Source: Ignavibacteriales bacterium (GTDB lineage Bacteria; Bacteroidota; Ignavibacteria; Ignavibacteriales; Ignavibacteriaceae). Taken from it: DNA of 64,000 nucleotides. Position numbers and translations under genes: made by a program. The notes beneath the pieces were generated by a model. It made no database searches. It was not told where the DNA came from and was given only the letters and a program-made list of their open reading frames with translations. Position 1 is the first letter of the stretch, and the number at the start of each line of letters is the position of its first letter. The stretch covers positions 248,001 through 312,000 of the forward strand of contig JADJHL010000003.1 in assembly GCA_016707585.1 (NCBI GenBank). Reading direction: 5' to 3'. Below, piece by piece: positions 52,839 through 62,165 of the stretch.

Positions 52839-55800
52839 TTACTTAACGAGCATCATCTTTTTAACAGAATTGAATTTCTGCAATCCATCTAAAGATTTAG
52901 CTTCTATTGTATAAATATAAACTCCGGAAGCAAGACTGCTTGCATTCCAGCTAATATTATGATATCCAACTTCTTTAACCTGATCAAATATAACTTCAAC
53001 TTGTTCACCTATTAGATTGTAAACGGCTATACGAACATTACTATCAAAAGGTAAAGCAAATTTAATTGTTGTACTTGGATTAAATGGGTTAGGATAATTT
53101 TGGAACAATGTATATTCTTTTGGTGTAAAGTCAACTTCAACTGAAGCAACTTTTGAATATGAGAATGTACCATCAAAATCGATTTGTTTTAATCGATATT
53201 GAATTGTTCCCTGGAATGATTCATACTTAAATTTATCAACAAATGAATAATCAGTTTTTTCGGTTGTTGTTCCCTTACCTTCAATAAATGCAACCTTCTG
53301 CCATTCACCATCTAACTTACGCTCTAAATTAAAGCCGCTGTTATTTAGTTCTGTAGCAGTTGACCATACAACTGAAATCTGATTATCTGTTCCAACACTT
53401 GCTGCAAATGAAGTTAATTCAACTGGGATTATTGTTGTTGTTGTAGCTTCATTACTGTATAAAGATTCACCAGTACCACTATAAGCTTTTACTCTGTAGG
53501 TATAAGTAGTAAAAGGTGTTCTGCCTGAATCTATATATGCTACAACATTAACACCAACACTATCTATAACTACATAAGGATCAACACTTAAAGTATCTCC
53601 ATTTTTTCTTTCAAGGATAAATCCAAGTTCGTTTGTGGAATTATCTGTCCAGCTAAGACTTACTCTAAATGTATCAGCAACAGCTATAAGATCAGTTGGA
53701 GCATTTAATGGAACCATACCTGCAAATTCATCTGCACCAATATCTGGAGTAGATAAGTTACGTGCTTGTCCATCAATATCAGTTGTTACCGATGCAATTG
53801 GTGTTCCAGCTGATTCTAATAATGTACCTGTTCCATCAGCAATATGAAGATCACTTGCTGTTGTAAAAGGAGCGGTAACATTTAAAGTATTAGCATCTAA
53901 ACTAGAAGCAACTTGCCAGTTAGCCAAAGTTTTTGTTGCTGCTGTATTCCAGTAACCAATATTTCCTATTGTATCTGCCTGGAAGAAATCATTGTAATCT
54001 GATACCAATGTTCCTAATGCACCTGCTCTATAAATACAGTAAGATGGGAAATTTATTTCATCAGAATGAACAATATTATTTTTAACAATGTTTGTTCCAT
54101 TTGCAACATACAATCCTGAATATAGAACTGTACCTGTTCCAGGCACTAATGTCAAATCAGGCATATAGATTGAGTTATGAAATACGTTCGCTTTAACCAA
54201 TGCACCTTGCAGTCTAATTCCAATTAGAATAATATTTGGATTTGATGTAGCTGTTGTTGTAGTGAAACCAGAAATCATATTATTATAAATATTATAGGTT
54301 CCTCTTGAACCAGCTTCTATACCAATTATTCCGAATCCTGCACCAGAATTTGCAGTAGAAAGTAATGTTATCTGGTTGTTATATATATTGGTTATGTTTA
54401 ATGAATCACCAATTGTAAATCCCCAAATACCATAACTTAAACTACCGCTTTGGGTTTGATTTACTCTTACTTTATTGTTGTAAACATCAGTATTACCGGC
54501 ATAATTTAAGAATATACCACGTGTTCTTGCAAAAACGTCGTTATTTCTAAAAATCATTCCGGTTGGAAATGTTGTTGGCGTACCGCTATTAGAAATAGCT
54601 ATACCTTGAGCAGCATTACCAAATGTGTTCGTCACTGAACAGTTTTCAATGATTATACTATCTGGTGTCCAACTAGAAGGTGTAAAAAATCTATTTGTTA
54701 TAGATATTCCATAACTAACAGATTGGTTTGTTTGAACCGTAACATTTTTAATTGTACAATTATTTACATCTCCAATTATTCTAATTGGATTTGTATTTCC
54801 ATTTATTCCTGTAGCAGTTACAAAAACTAAGTCTCTGGTTGTACCATCAACTGTATTAGAACCATCGATAATAATATTTTCTGTAGTTACTAATCCATAA
54901 TTTGTTGCAGAAGTAATTGTAAGAGTTGGTGTACCTAATACTAAGCCACCTGAAACACCAACGTTATCTGCAACCTGGGTAAATGTAATTGTATCAACAG
55001 TACCTGTATATGGTTTAAATGTTACCGTAAATGCCCCTGGATCTATACCAATACTTGAGTTTGTAGGCTCAACTAAATTACTTGTAATGTAAAATGTTGT
55101 ATTACCAGAAACATTAAAAGTATTTAAAGTATCACAAGCTTCTTTTAATGTAGCAAATTGTGGATCTGATCCACCAGGACCTGAACCAGCAACACCAACA
55201 TAATAGTTACCTGATAAAGCTGTAGTTGAATTTATACCGTTAAATTCATCAGCACCAATATCTGGTTTTGTTACATTTCTTGTTTGTCCATCAATATCAG
55301 TAGTAATTCCAGCAATTGGAGTTCCTGCTGATTCCAGAACTGTTAGTGAACCATTTGGAACATGCAAATCATTTTCAGAACTAAATGCTGTAGAACCACT
55401 AACAGAATTTAAATCTTTTGCAGTTGCAATTTTCCAGGCAGCTAAATCAACTTGATCTGCACCTAAATATCCAACATATGGGCTTACACCATTTACAAAA
55501 TAATCGTTATAGTTTATATCTGTATATGCTGTATTAGCACTTTCAGAATATACACCATAAGTTAAATTTGCCATTGTTGAACCTGGATATGAACCCATAG
55601 AATTTTGGAATGCATTATTTCTAATATCCAGTTGGGTGACTCCTGTGGCAACAGAAACACAACTACTTCTTCCATTATATAATGTACCTCTACCGAGTGT
55701 ATTGCCAGTCATATAAACAGAATTAAAGAACATATTTATGTTTCCACCTGTAGCAATATAAATACCGGATGGTGTGTAAGTTAAACCTGTTGCATCACCA

Positions 55801-58800
55801 TCAGATTTAATATTTGAAATAAAATTATTTGATATTTCTGTAACCGTGGTTGCATCAGATCCAAAACGAATTCCGAAACATCCAAAACCACCTGTACCTG
55901 TATAATAAAAATCATGTATTAAATTTTTACGAACTTTAGCATTTGTTGTACCAGTACTTAACAAAATTCCATACTGACTTGTACTTGAATTACCAGCAGC
56001 TTCACCAAAAATTTCATTATTTGTAATAACTAGATTATCGGTATTAGCACTAAGAACGCCACCAACTTTCAATGGCTCAGTAACATCACCAATAATGTTA
56101 CCAGAGATCAAACCATTATTAGATGTGTTGCCCAAAATACCTGAGAATTGAATTGCAGTTTTAGAGTTTTGAATTTTATTATTTATGAAAGAAGTATTAT
56201 TAAAACCACCTCCACCAGCATTTAAAAACAATCCATAGCTGTTTGTTGGTGTTGGAGAACCTTTTATGATACAATTTTTTACTGTATTGTTTGTTGCACC
56301 TTTTGTACCATTATGGAATAGGGCTACAACAATATTAAATGTACCACCAGTATAAGTATTTACAATAGATAAATCCCTGGTAGTTCCACCTATTGTATTT
56401 GAACCATCAAATGTAATGTAATCACTACCATTTAATCCAAATACCCATTGAGCTGTATTACCAGTTATTACGCTTGTAACACTAGTGTTTGGTTTAAATG
56501 TTACAGTGTTCGTAGCTGTAGGCAAATTTTCATTTGCAATGCTAACTGTGATTGGAAAAGTCTCACCAGTTGAGTAAGAAGAATCAGTTAATAAAAATGT
56601 AACTGGTCCTGAAACTCCACGTAAATTTAAATCGTTTACTGATGCTGTAATAGTTGAATAAACACCTTCAATACCATCAGGGAAATTCATTTCAGGGTGT
56701 TCAACTTTTTTCACATATAAATCACCAATAAAAGGTTTGCCATTTTCCACTGGAATCCAGGTAGTTTCTTCAACTTCAACTAATTTAGATTTTACTTCTA
56801 AATCTGAATTTGCTCCTGAATTCCCTCTCTCATCATTTATATTATTGATAGCATCAGGAACTTCAACCATTCTTTTTCTTGTAGATCTTTCAAAAGAAAT
56901 ATCTCTACCAGAAATTTTATTGAACATAGCCAATCCAACTGTATATGAGCCACTTAGTGGTAAATTTACAATTAAATATTGTGCTGCTGTAGCTGGTGGT
57001 GTAGTTCCCGGAGGGTTACTTCCAGATCCACCAGAAGGGCTTGTGCCAGCATTTGAATAAAAATCTTGAGCAGCAACGTAGTAATGAACTGTATCACCTA
57101 CAGCTACACCACCAATTAATGAATAATTAAATGTAAAGTTATAATCACTACCAACAACTGTTGTAGCATTAACATTGCTATAAATACCAAGAGCGCCTTT
57201 TTTCATATAAAGTCTTGGTGAATTAGCGGCAGTATCAATTCCACTTACATCAGTAATGTTAGCTGTTAGAGAAACACTTGTTGTGTTACTTGTATTTATT
57301 AAAGCTGTATATGTTATGGCTGGGGCAACCAAGTCTAGCGGTGTACCAGCAAATTCATCTGCACCTATATCAGGTGTGGATGCATCTCTGGTATCTCCTT
57401 CAAAATCTAAAGTAACTGAAGTAACTGGGGTTCCGCCAGCTTCTAACTGAGATGGAATAACCGTATCAATTTTAAGCCCTGCAACATAATTTGGATTTTG
57501 GGAAACACTACTTACATCTGCAAGAACAACGCTTTTCCAACCACTTAGTGTAGTCTGATTTCCTGCCACTAAACCGGTTGTAGTTCCTAGAACGCCACCT
57601 GTACCATCAGCAAAGTAATCGTTGTTATTTATTGAAGTAAAGGTCGTATTGTTTACAGATATTCCCCAATGTGTTCCGGTTCCACCACTGTTAGTTCGGG
57701 CATTGTAAAAAATATTATTTTTCAGATTAATAAAATTACTGACCTCTTTACGGAATGCAGCAGAGTTAGAACTTCCTGCTGATGCATCTCCATCTACTAA
57801 AACTGAATTGTAATAGATGTTGAATAATGATCCCGATAATGCATTATCCCTAAGTCCATAAATAGGAAAAGTAGTGGCAGTAATTGCATTTCCTAATTGT
57901 ATTCTATTATTATGTACGGCTATTGCTGAACCCGTACTATTTCCATTATATAAGTATAATCCATTTGCTGCGGTTAAACCATTTGTTAGCTGGATTAAAT
58001 ATATATAATTGTTATAAATTGCTGTTCCAGCAGAAGCTGTGGAACTGAAATAAATTGCAGAAAATTCGGTTGTTGTAGGTTGTGTAATAGTTTTAGTATG
58101 ATAAAATCTATTTCCATAAAGCTGTAATCCTGGAAATCCACCAGTATGATTTATACCTCTTGCGTAAAAATCAGTTATTTCGTTATTTCTAACTACAATT
58201 CCTGTATTTCCAACATTTGATGCACTTGCAAGTGTAATTCCATATCCGCGAGTTCTAATTGATGTATCCGCTGTACTAGTTATATAATTTTCTTCGATTG
58301 TAATGTTACTAATTGTATTTGTAGTATTTCCTGTAATCTGGAAAACACCACCAGTTGTATTAGCAGCCTCGCCAACCATTTTAAGATAACGAAGATTTAC
58401 GCCAATCATACTATTAGTTGTATTATCAAGTCTTACAGCCATTTGGCCCAAACCAGAAGTTGTACCACCAGTACAGGTTATTACCCAATCTTTACCAGTT
58501 CCAACTCCGCCAGCTCTACCATCAAGAGTAATATAATTACCAGTAATCTTAATTGCGTGTTGGTTAGGTGATGCAGCGCCAGCTATTGTTGTGTTTATTA
58601 GAGTTCCTGTAGCTGGTCTAAATGTAACACTTAATGTTGAACTTGTTCCAGTTATAACAGGTATAGTTACCGGGGCTAATTCACCAGGATAACCACTTGC
58701 AAGTTCCATTATAACTTCTCCCGAACCGGTAACTCCATTTACAGTTAAATAAGCAACTGCTGAAGTTAAATTGTTAAAAGATGTGGGAGGATTTTCAACG

Positions 58801-58916
58801 CCATTTATGGGATAGGTATTTCCACCAACTAATTGAGCATAAGTTGAGGTTGTGGAAATTAGAAGTGAGGTGAGCAAGAATAAAAAAGTAAGCAAAATGG
58901 TATTACTTCTTTTCAT
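52839..58916 (-). CDS. Giant T9SS cargo: right-handed beta-helix repeats, Fn3 and sorting domain
   Basis: A 2025-residue secreted protein with a signal peptide of about 27 residues (LLTFLFLLTSLLISTTSTYA). The body consists of three parallel beta-helix modules rich in N-N-x-I/V and G-I-x-x-N-N repeats. Each ends in the same sequence: GGTPVTSVTLDFEGDTR, AGTPIAGITTDIDGQTR and AGTPIASVTTDIDGQAR, followed by PDIGADEFxG. A charged linker (FERSTRKRMVEVPDAINNIND) separates the first two modules. A fibronectin type III domain, an ELTSFAAS module and the T9SS sorting domain NYPNPFNPSTTIKF close the protein. It is exported by type IX secretion and is probably a surface adhesin or a polysaccharide-binding protein; no catalytic motif is evident. 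Confidence 0.88.
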   Translation of the reverse strand: MKRSNTILLTFLFLLTSLLISTTSTYAQLVGGNTYPINGVENPPTSFNNLTSAVAYLTVNGVTGSGEVIMELASGYPGELAPVTIPVITGTSSTLSVTFRPATGTLINTTIAGAASPNQHAIKITGNYITLDGRAGGVGTGKDWVITCTGGTTSGLGQMAVRLDNTTNSMIGVNLRYLKMVGEAANTTGGVFQITGNTTNTISNITIEENYITSTADTSIRTRGYGITLASASNVGNTGIVVRNNEITDFYARGINHTGGFPGLQLYGNRFYHTKTITQPTTTEFSAIYFSSTASAGTAIYNNYIYLIQLTNGLTAANGLYLYNGNSTGSAIAVHNNRIQLGNAITATTFPIYGLRDNALSGSLFNIYYNSVLVDGDASAGSSNSAAFRKEVSNFINLKNNIFYNARTNSGGTGTHWGISVNNTTFTSINNNDYFADGTGGVLGTTTGLVAGNQTTLSGWKSVVLADVSSVSQNPNYVAGLKIDTVIPSQLEAGGTPVTSVTLDFEGDTRDASTPDIGADEFAGTPLDLVAPAITYTALINTSNTTSVSLTANITDVSGIDTAANSPRLYMKKGALGIYSNVNATTVVGSDYNFTFNYSLIGGVAVGDTVHYYVAAQDFYSNAGTSPSGGSGSNPPGTTPPATAAQYLIVNLPLSGSYTVGLAMFNKISGRDISFERSTRKRMVEVPDAINNINDERGNSGANSDLEVKSKLVEVEETTWIPVENGKPFIGDLYVKKVEHPEMNFPDGIEGVYSTITASVNDLNLRGVSGPVTFLLTDSSYSTGETFPITVSIANENLPTATNTVTFKPNTSVTSVITGNTAQWVFGLNGSDYITFDGSNTIGGTTRDLSIVNTYTGGTFNIVVALFHNGTKGATNNTVKNCIIKGSPTPTNSYGLFLNAGGGGFNNTSFINNKIQNSKTAIQFSGILGNTSNNGLISGNIIGDVTEPLKVGGVLSANTDNLVITNNEIFGEAAGNSSTSQYGILLSTGTTNAKVRKNLIHDFYYTGTGGFGCFGIRFGSDATTVTEISNNFISNIKSDGDATGLTYTPSGIYIATGGNINMFFNSVYMTGNTLGRGTLYNGRSSCVSVATGVTQLDIRNNAFQNSMGSYPGSTMANLTYGVYSESANTAYTDINYNDYFVNGVSPYVGYLGADQVDLAAWKIATAKDLNSVSGSTAFSSENDLHVPNGSLTVLESAGTPIAGITTDIDGQTRNVTKPDIGADEFNGINSTTALSGNYYVGVAGSGPGGSDPQFATLKEACDTLNTFNVSGNTTFYITSNLVEPTNSSIGIDPGAFTVTFKPYTGTVDTITFTQVADNVGVSGGLVLGTPTLTITSATNYGLVTTENIIIDGSNTVDGTTRDLVFVTATGINGNTNPIRIIGDVNNCTIKNVTVQTNQSVSYGISITNRFFTPSSWTPDSIIIENCSVTNTFGNAAQGIAISNSGTPTTFPTGMIFRNNDVFARTRGIFLNYAGNTDVYNNKVRVNQTQSGSLSYGIWGFTIGDSLNITNIYNNQITLLSTANSGAGFGIIGIEAGSRGTYNIYNNMISGFTTTTATSNPNIILIGIRLQGALVKANVFHNSIYMPDLTLVPGTGTVLYSGLYVANGTNIVKNNIVHSDEINFPSYCIYRAGALGTLVSDYNDFFQADTIGNIGYWNTAATKTLANWQVASSLDANTLNVTAPFTTASDLHIADGTGTLLESAGTPIASVTTDIDGQARNLSTPDIGADEFAGMVPLNAPTDLIAVADTFRVSLSWTDNSTNELGFILERKNGDTLSVDPYVVIDSVGVNVVAYIDSGRTPFTTYTYRVKAYSGTGESLYSNEATTTTIIPVELTSFAASVGTDNQISVVWSTATELNNSGFNLERKLDGEWQKVAFIEGKGTTTEKTDYSFVDKFKYESFQGTIQYRLKQIDFDGTFSYSKVASVEVDFTPKEYTLFQNYPNPFNPSTTIKFALPFDSNVRIAVYNLIGEQVEVIFDQVKEVGYHNISWNASSLASGVYIYTIEAKSLDGLQKFNSVKKMMLVK

Positions 58917-59306
58917 TATATACCTCTTAAATAAGTTAATGTTAAGGAATTATTAGAAAGTTTTAAGAATTGTTTTTTCAATTTCAAGATATTTATGTGT
59001 TATTAACAATTATCGAAATTTTTCATCATTTATTTAGCAATTAAATAGATAAAAATCAAAATATTTTAAGATTTTACGAAAATTTAATATATCATTAATG
59101 TACTTGGAATGAATATTGTCATTCATTTATATTGAGTTGCAAATTAAATTTATTATGAAATCAATATTTAAATATCGCTCAATATCTCATCGAAGCTATT
59201 TTGTATCCAGCTTCGAAAATGTATTCTAATTTCTCTCCTTTTCTCTTTCCCTTTTTTTCAAAATAATTATTTATTTATACAAATTTTTCTTTTAATGGAG
59301 TAGAAT
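58917..59306. other. 390-bp intergenic region between divergent giant T9SS gene and lat
   Basis: AT-rich gap between two divergent genes. No ORF with coding character is visible. The only structure is an 8-bp perfect inverted repeat TCGAAGCT/AGCTTCGA (59190-59197 and 59209-59216, loop 11) about 90 bp upstream of the transaminase, and a pyrimidine run (TTTCTCTCCTTTTCTCTTTCCC) near 59233. Either could be part of a regulatory leader for the transaminase. I see no recognisable riboswitch. Confidence 0.45.
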
Positions 59307-60677
59307 ATGAATTCATTAATATCTGATGAAAACAAATTAATTCAAGAATACAAACCCACAATTAGAGCAAACGAGGTTATTTCAACTTTATCAAAACATA
59401 TGCTTGCCGATGGCTTTGAAATAATTTTAGATTTAGATAAAAGTAATGGCTGCACAATAATCGATGAAGTTACTGGCGATGAATACCATGACTTTTTTAC
59501 GTTTTTTGCATCTTCACCAATCGGATTAAATCATCCATACTTAAACTCAGATGAAGTTAGAAATGTACTTGGAAAAGTTGCTATTAATAAACCATCTAAC
59601 TCTGATATCTATACAACTTTTATGGCTGAGTTTGTTGATACTTTTGCAAAAGTTGCTAAACCTGATTATATGAAATATTTATTCTTTATTTCTGGTGGCG
59701 CACTTGCTGTTGAAAATGGATTAAAAGTTGCATTCGATTGGAAAGTAAGAAAGAATTTTCTGAAAGGATACAAAGAAGAGAAAGGACATAAAGTAATTCA
59801 CTTTAAAGAAGCTTTTCACGGTAGAAGTGGATACACAATGTCGCTTACAAATACTGACCCAACAAAAGTAAAGTATTTTCCAAAATTTGATTGGCCAAGA
59901 ATTACAAATCCAAAAATTAAATTCCCACTAGAAAATAATCTTGATGAAGTTTTAAAACTTGAAGATAAAGCATTAGCAGAAATCAACCTTGCAATTAAAA
60001 AGAATCTAGATGATATAGCTGTTATAATTATTGAACCTATTCAAGCTGAAGGTGGGGACAATTTTTTCCGTAAAGAATTTTTTGAACAGCTAAGAAAAAT
60101 TGCAGACGAAAATGAAATCCTTCTTATGTTTGATGAAGTACAAACTGGTTTTGGATTAACAGGTAAATTCTGGGCTTCAGATTATTATGTAAAACCTGAT
60201 ATAATTGCTTTTGGAAAGAAAGCTCAGGTTTGTGGAATAATGGTTTCAGATCGAATCGATGATATAGATGATAACGTTTTCAAGGTATCAAGTAGAATCA
60301 ATTCTACCTGGGGTGCTGATTTAACAGATATGGTTCGTTCTAAGTTTATTCTTGATGTGATTAAAAATGAAAATCTTGTTGATAATGCTAAGAAAGTTGG
60401 TGAGCATTTGAAATATCAGTTAGGATTAATACAAAACGAGTTTCCAACTTTTATAAATAATGTTCGTGGTTTAGGATTGATGTGTTCATTTGATTTGCCT
60501 ACTGCTGAACTTAGAAATCAATTCAAAGACAAATGTTACAAAGAGAAACTTATGATTTTAGGCTGTGGTGAAAAGTCAATCCGTTTTAGGCCAGCGTTGA
60601 ATATTACTGAAATTGAAATTGATAAGGGCTTGACTATTATCAGAAAAGTTTTAAGTTTAATGTCGTCCAATAACTAA
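59307..60677 (+). CDS. lat: L-lysine 6-transaminase
   Basis: Class III aminotransferase of 456 residues, the full length of LAT. The PLP lysine is K304 in IIAFGKKAQVCGIM, the acidic cofactor motif is LLMFDEVQTGFG, and AFHGRSGYTMSLTNT and FFTFFASSPIGLNHP are LAT-type segments. It transfers the 6-amino group of lysine to 2-oxoglutarate, giving 2-aminoadipate 6-semialdehyde, which the ALDH7 gene at 50766 oxidises. ATG has GGAG 9 nt upstream. It is expressed alone or with rsmI 71 bp downstream; a GC hairpin after it favours the former. Confidence 0.93.
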   Translation: MNSLISDENKLIQEYKPTIRANEVISTLSKHMLADGFEIILDLDKSNGCTIIDEVTGDEYHDFFTFFASSPIGLNHPYLNSDEVRNVLGKVAINKPSNSDIYTTFMAEFVDTFAKVAKPDYMKYLFFISGGALAVENGLKVAFDWKVRKNFLKGYKEEKGHKVIHFKEAFHGRSGYTMSLTNTDPTKVKYFPKFDWPRITNPKIKFPLENNLDEVLKLEDKALAEINLAIKKNLDDIAVIIIEPIQAEGGDNFFRKEFFEQLRKIADENEILLMFDEVQTGFGLTGKFWASDYYVKPDIIAFGKKAQVCGIMVSDRIDDIDDNVFKVSSRINSTWGADLTDMVRSKFILDVIKNENLVDNAKKVGEHLKYQLGLIQNEFPTFINNVRGLGLMCSFDLPTAELRNQFKDKCYKEKLMILGCGEKSIRFRPALNITEIEIDKGLTIIRKVLSLMSSNN

Positions 60678-60703
60678 AATATATATTAACTACTTGCGCG
60701 GTG

Positions 60704-60723
60704 CGGCTCCAATGTTGGAGCCG
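60704..60723 (+). terminator. Possible terminator after lat
   Basis: CGGCTCCAATGTTGGAGCCG is a 9-bp perfect hairpin 27 bp past the stop of the transaminase. The following TAACTGTTTTAA is a poor U tract, so termination is likely but incomplete. Confidence 0.5.
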
Positions 60724-60748
60724 TAACTGTTTTAAACTATTTTTATAT

Positions 60749-61435
60749 ATGAAACTTTACATTGTAAGCACACCAATTGGAAATCTAAAAGATATTACAC
60801 TCCGTGCAATAGAAACTCTTAAAGAAGTTGATTTTATTTTATGTGAGGATACTCGTACATCTGGAAATCTTTTAAATCATTTTGAAATAAAGAAAGAGCT
60901 TATCTCTCTAAATGCATTTAATGAAAAAAGTAAAATTGATTTTGTTGTAAATAGAATTTTATCAAATCAAACTGCTGCATTAATTTCGGATGCCGGTACG
61001 CCACTAATTTCAGATCCTGGTGTTAGACTTGTTTCATCCTGTGTAGAAAATAATATTGAAGTAATTCCAATTCCTGGTGCTTCTGCATTGCTGGCAGCTT
61101 TAAGTATGAGCGGTTTACCAACAGATGCTTTTGTATTTGAAGGATTTATCCCTCAAAAGAAAGGCAGACAAACTAAACTTAAAGAATTAGCAATTGAACC
61201 AAGAACAATTGTACTTTATGAATCTATGTATAGAATTGAAAAGTTGTTGAAAGAACTAAATGAATATCTACCGGATAGATTTATTGTTGTTTGCAGAGAA
61301 ATAACAAAAAAGTTTGAGGAAACCTGGCGTGGATTTCCAAATGAGTTAGTTGATTCTTTTTCAGAGAAAATATCTAAAGGTGAATTTGTTGTAGTAATTG
61401 CACCAATAGATTGGAAAGTAAAAATCACTAATTAG
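60749..61435 (+). CDS. rsmI: 16S rRNA (cytidine1402-2'-O)-methyltransferase
   Basis: A 228-residue TP-methylase (SAM-dependent) family enzyme. MKLYIVSTPIGNLKDITLRAIETL is the canonical RsmI start, so ATG 60749 is used and the frame extension to 60701 through the hairpin is rejected. CEDTRTSGNLLNHF, SDAGTPLISDPGVRLV and IPGASALLAALSMSGLPTD are family signatures. It methylates the ribose of C1402 in the decoding centre. It is convergent with the RDD gene and overlaps it by 8 bp. Confidence 0.94.
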   Translation: MKLYIVSTPIGNLKDITLRAIETLKEVDFILCEDTRTSGNLLNHFEIKKELISLNAFNEKSKIDFVVNRILSNQTAALISDAGTPLISDPGVRLVSSCVENNIEVIPIPGASALLAALSMSGLPTDAFVFEGFIPQKKGRQTKLKELAIEPRTIVLYESMYRIEKLLKELNEYLPDRFIVVCREITKKFEETWRGFPNELVDSFSEKISKGEFVVVIAPIDWKVKITN

Positions 61436-62165
61436 AATTTAGAAAAGAATAATCCTTAATTATTGTATCTAAAAAAAATAGTGCGTTCATTTCTGATTGC
61501 ACTCCCGTCTTATTTGAGATGCTTACCTTAGCCTTTTCAAGAATATTTTGATATGAAAAAGCATCTGTATTTTTTCTATAATTTAAAACATCTTTTATTA
61601 CTTGAATATCTTTATCAGATAATAAAATCACTTGCGGAAATTTAACTTCATAATTAATTGCTGTCTTTGGTAATAGTATTTCCTCAAGTTTTACTTCTTG
61701 TTTTAATTTTATAACAGTTGTGTTAGCAGCTAAATCACCAAGCCTCTGCCCTTTTCCATTTATTAACATTGTAATTATTCCAACAGAACCGTAAGTAAAG
61801 AATACATCAACTGGTTTAATCAACCATCTTAAAAAATAACTTCCAATTCCTGGTTGTGAACCATCAATCTTTACAACTTTTATTTTAATCAATTTTTTGC
61901 CGAAAGATTGACCATTAAGAAATAATTCACATAAAAAATCATAAAGAAAAAAAGGAAGATAAAGGACAATAAATGTTGCTGTTGGATAATAATAAGGCGA
62001 ACCGGAGAACATATTGCCAATAAAACTTAAGATAAATATCATTGCGATTGCATAACCGCCTACAATTAGCAAATCGATAATCTGGGCAACAACTCTATCA
62101 CCAATACTTGCAATATTATATTGTATATCAACATTTTGGGTAGTTTCAATTTCAATGTTTTCCAT
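61428..62165 (-). CDS. RDD family membrane protein
   Basis: A 245-residue protein with the RDD motif region ASIGDRVVAQIIDLLIVGGYAIAM and FGKKLIKIKVVKIDG, plus four hydrophobic segments within residues 25-145. The C-terminal 90 residues are soluble. RDD proteins are membrane proteins without an agreed function, possibly transporters. It is the last gene of a three-gene operon with DUF58 and MoxR genes, with 1-bp overlaps, an arrangement seen with BatA/von Willebrand-factor operons. Confidence 0.85.
   Translation of the reverse strand: MENIEIETTQNVDIQYNIASIGDRVVAQIIDLLIVGGYAIAMIFILSFIGNMFSGSPYYYPTATFIVLYLPFFLYDFLCELFLNGQSFGKKLIKIKVVKIDGSQPGIGSYFLRWLIKPVDVFFTYGSVGIITMLINGKGQRLGDLAANTTVIKLKQEVKLEEILLPKTAINYEVKFPQVILLSDKDIQVIKDVLNYRKNTDAFSYQNILEKAKVSISNKTGVQSEMNALFFLDTIIKDYSFLNSN

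Noticed and set aside
53635..57450. Several short plus-strand open frames inside the giant T9SS gene
   Set aside because: They are shadows produced by repeated coding sequence on the opposite strand; none has a ribosome site or a family match.
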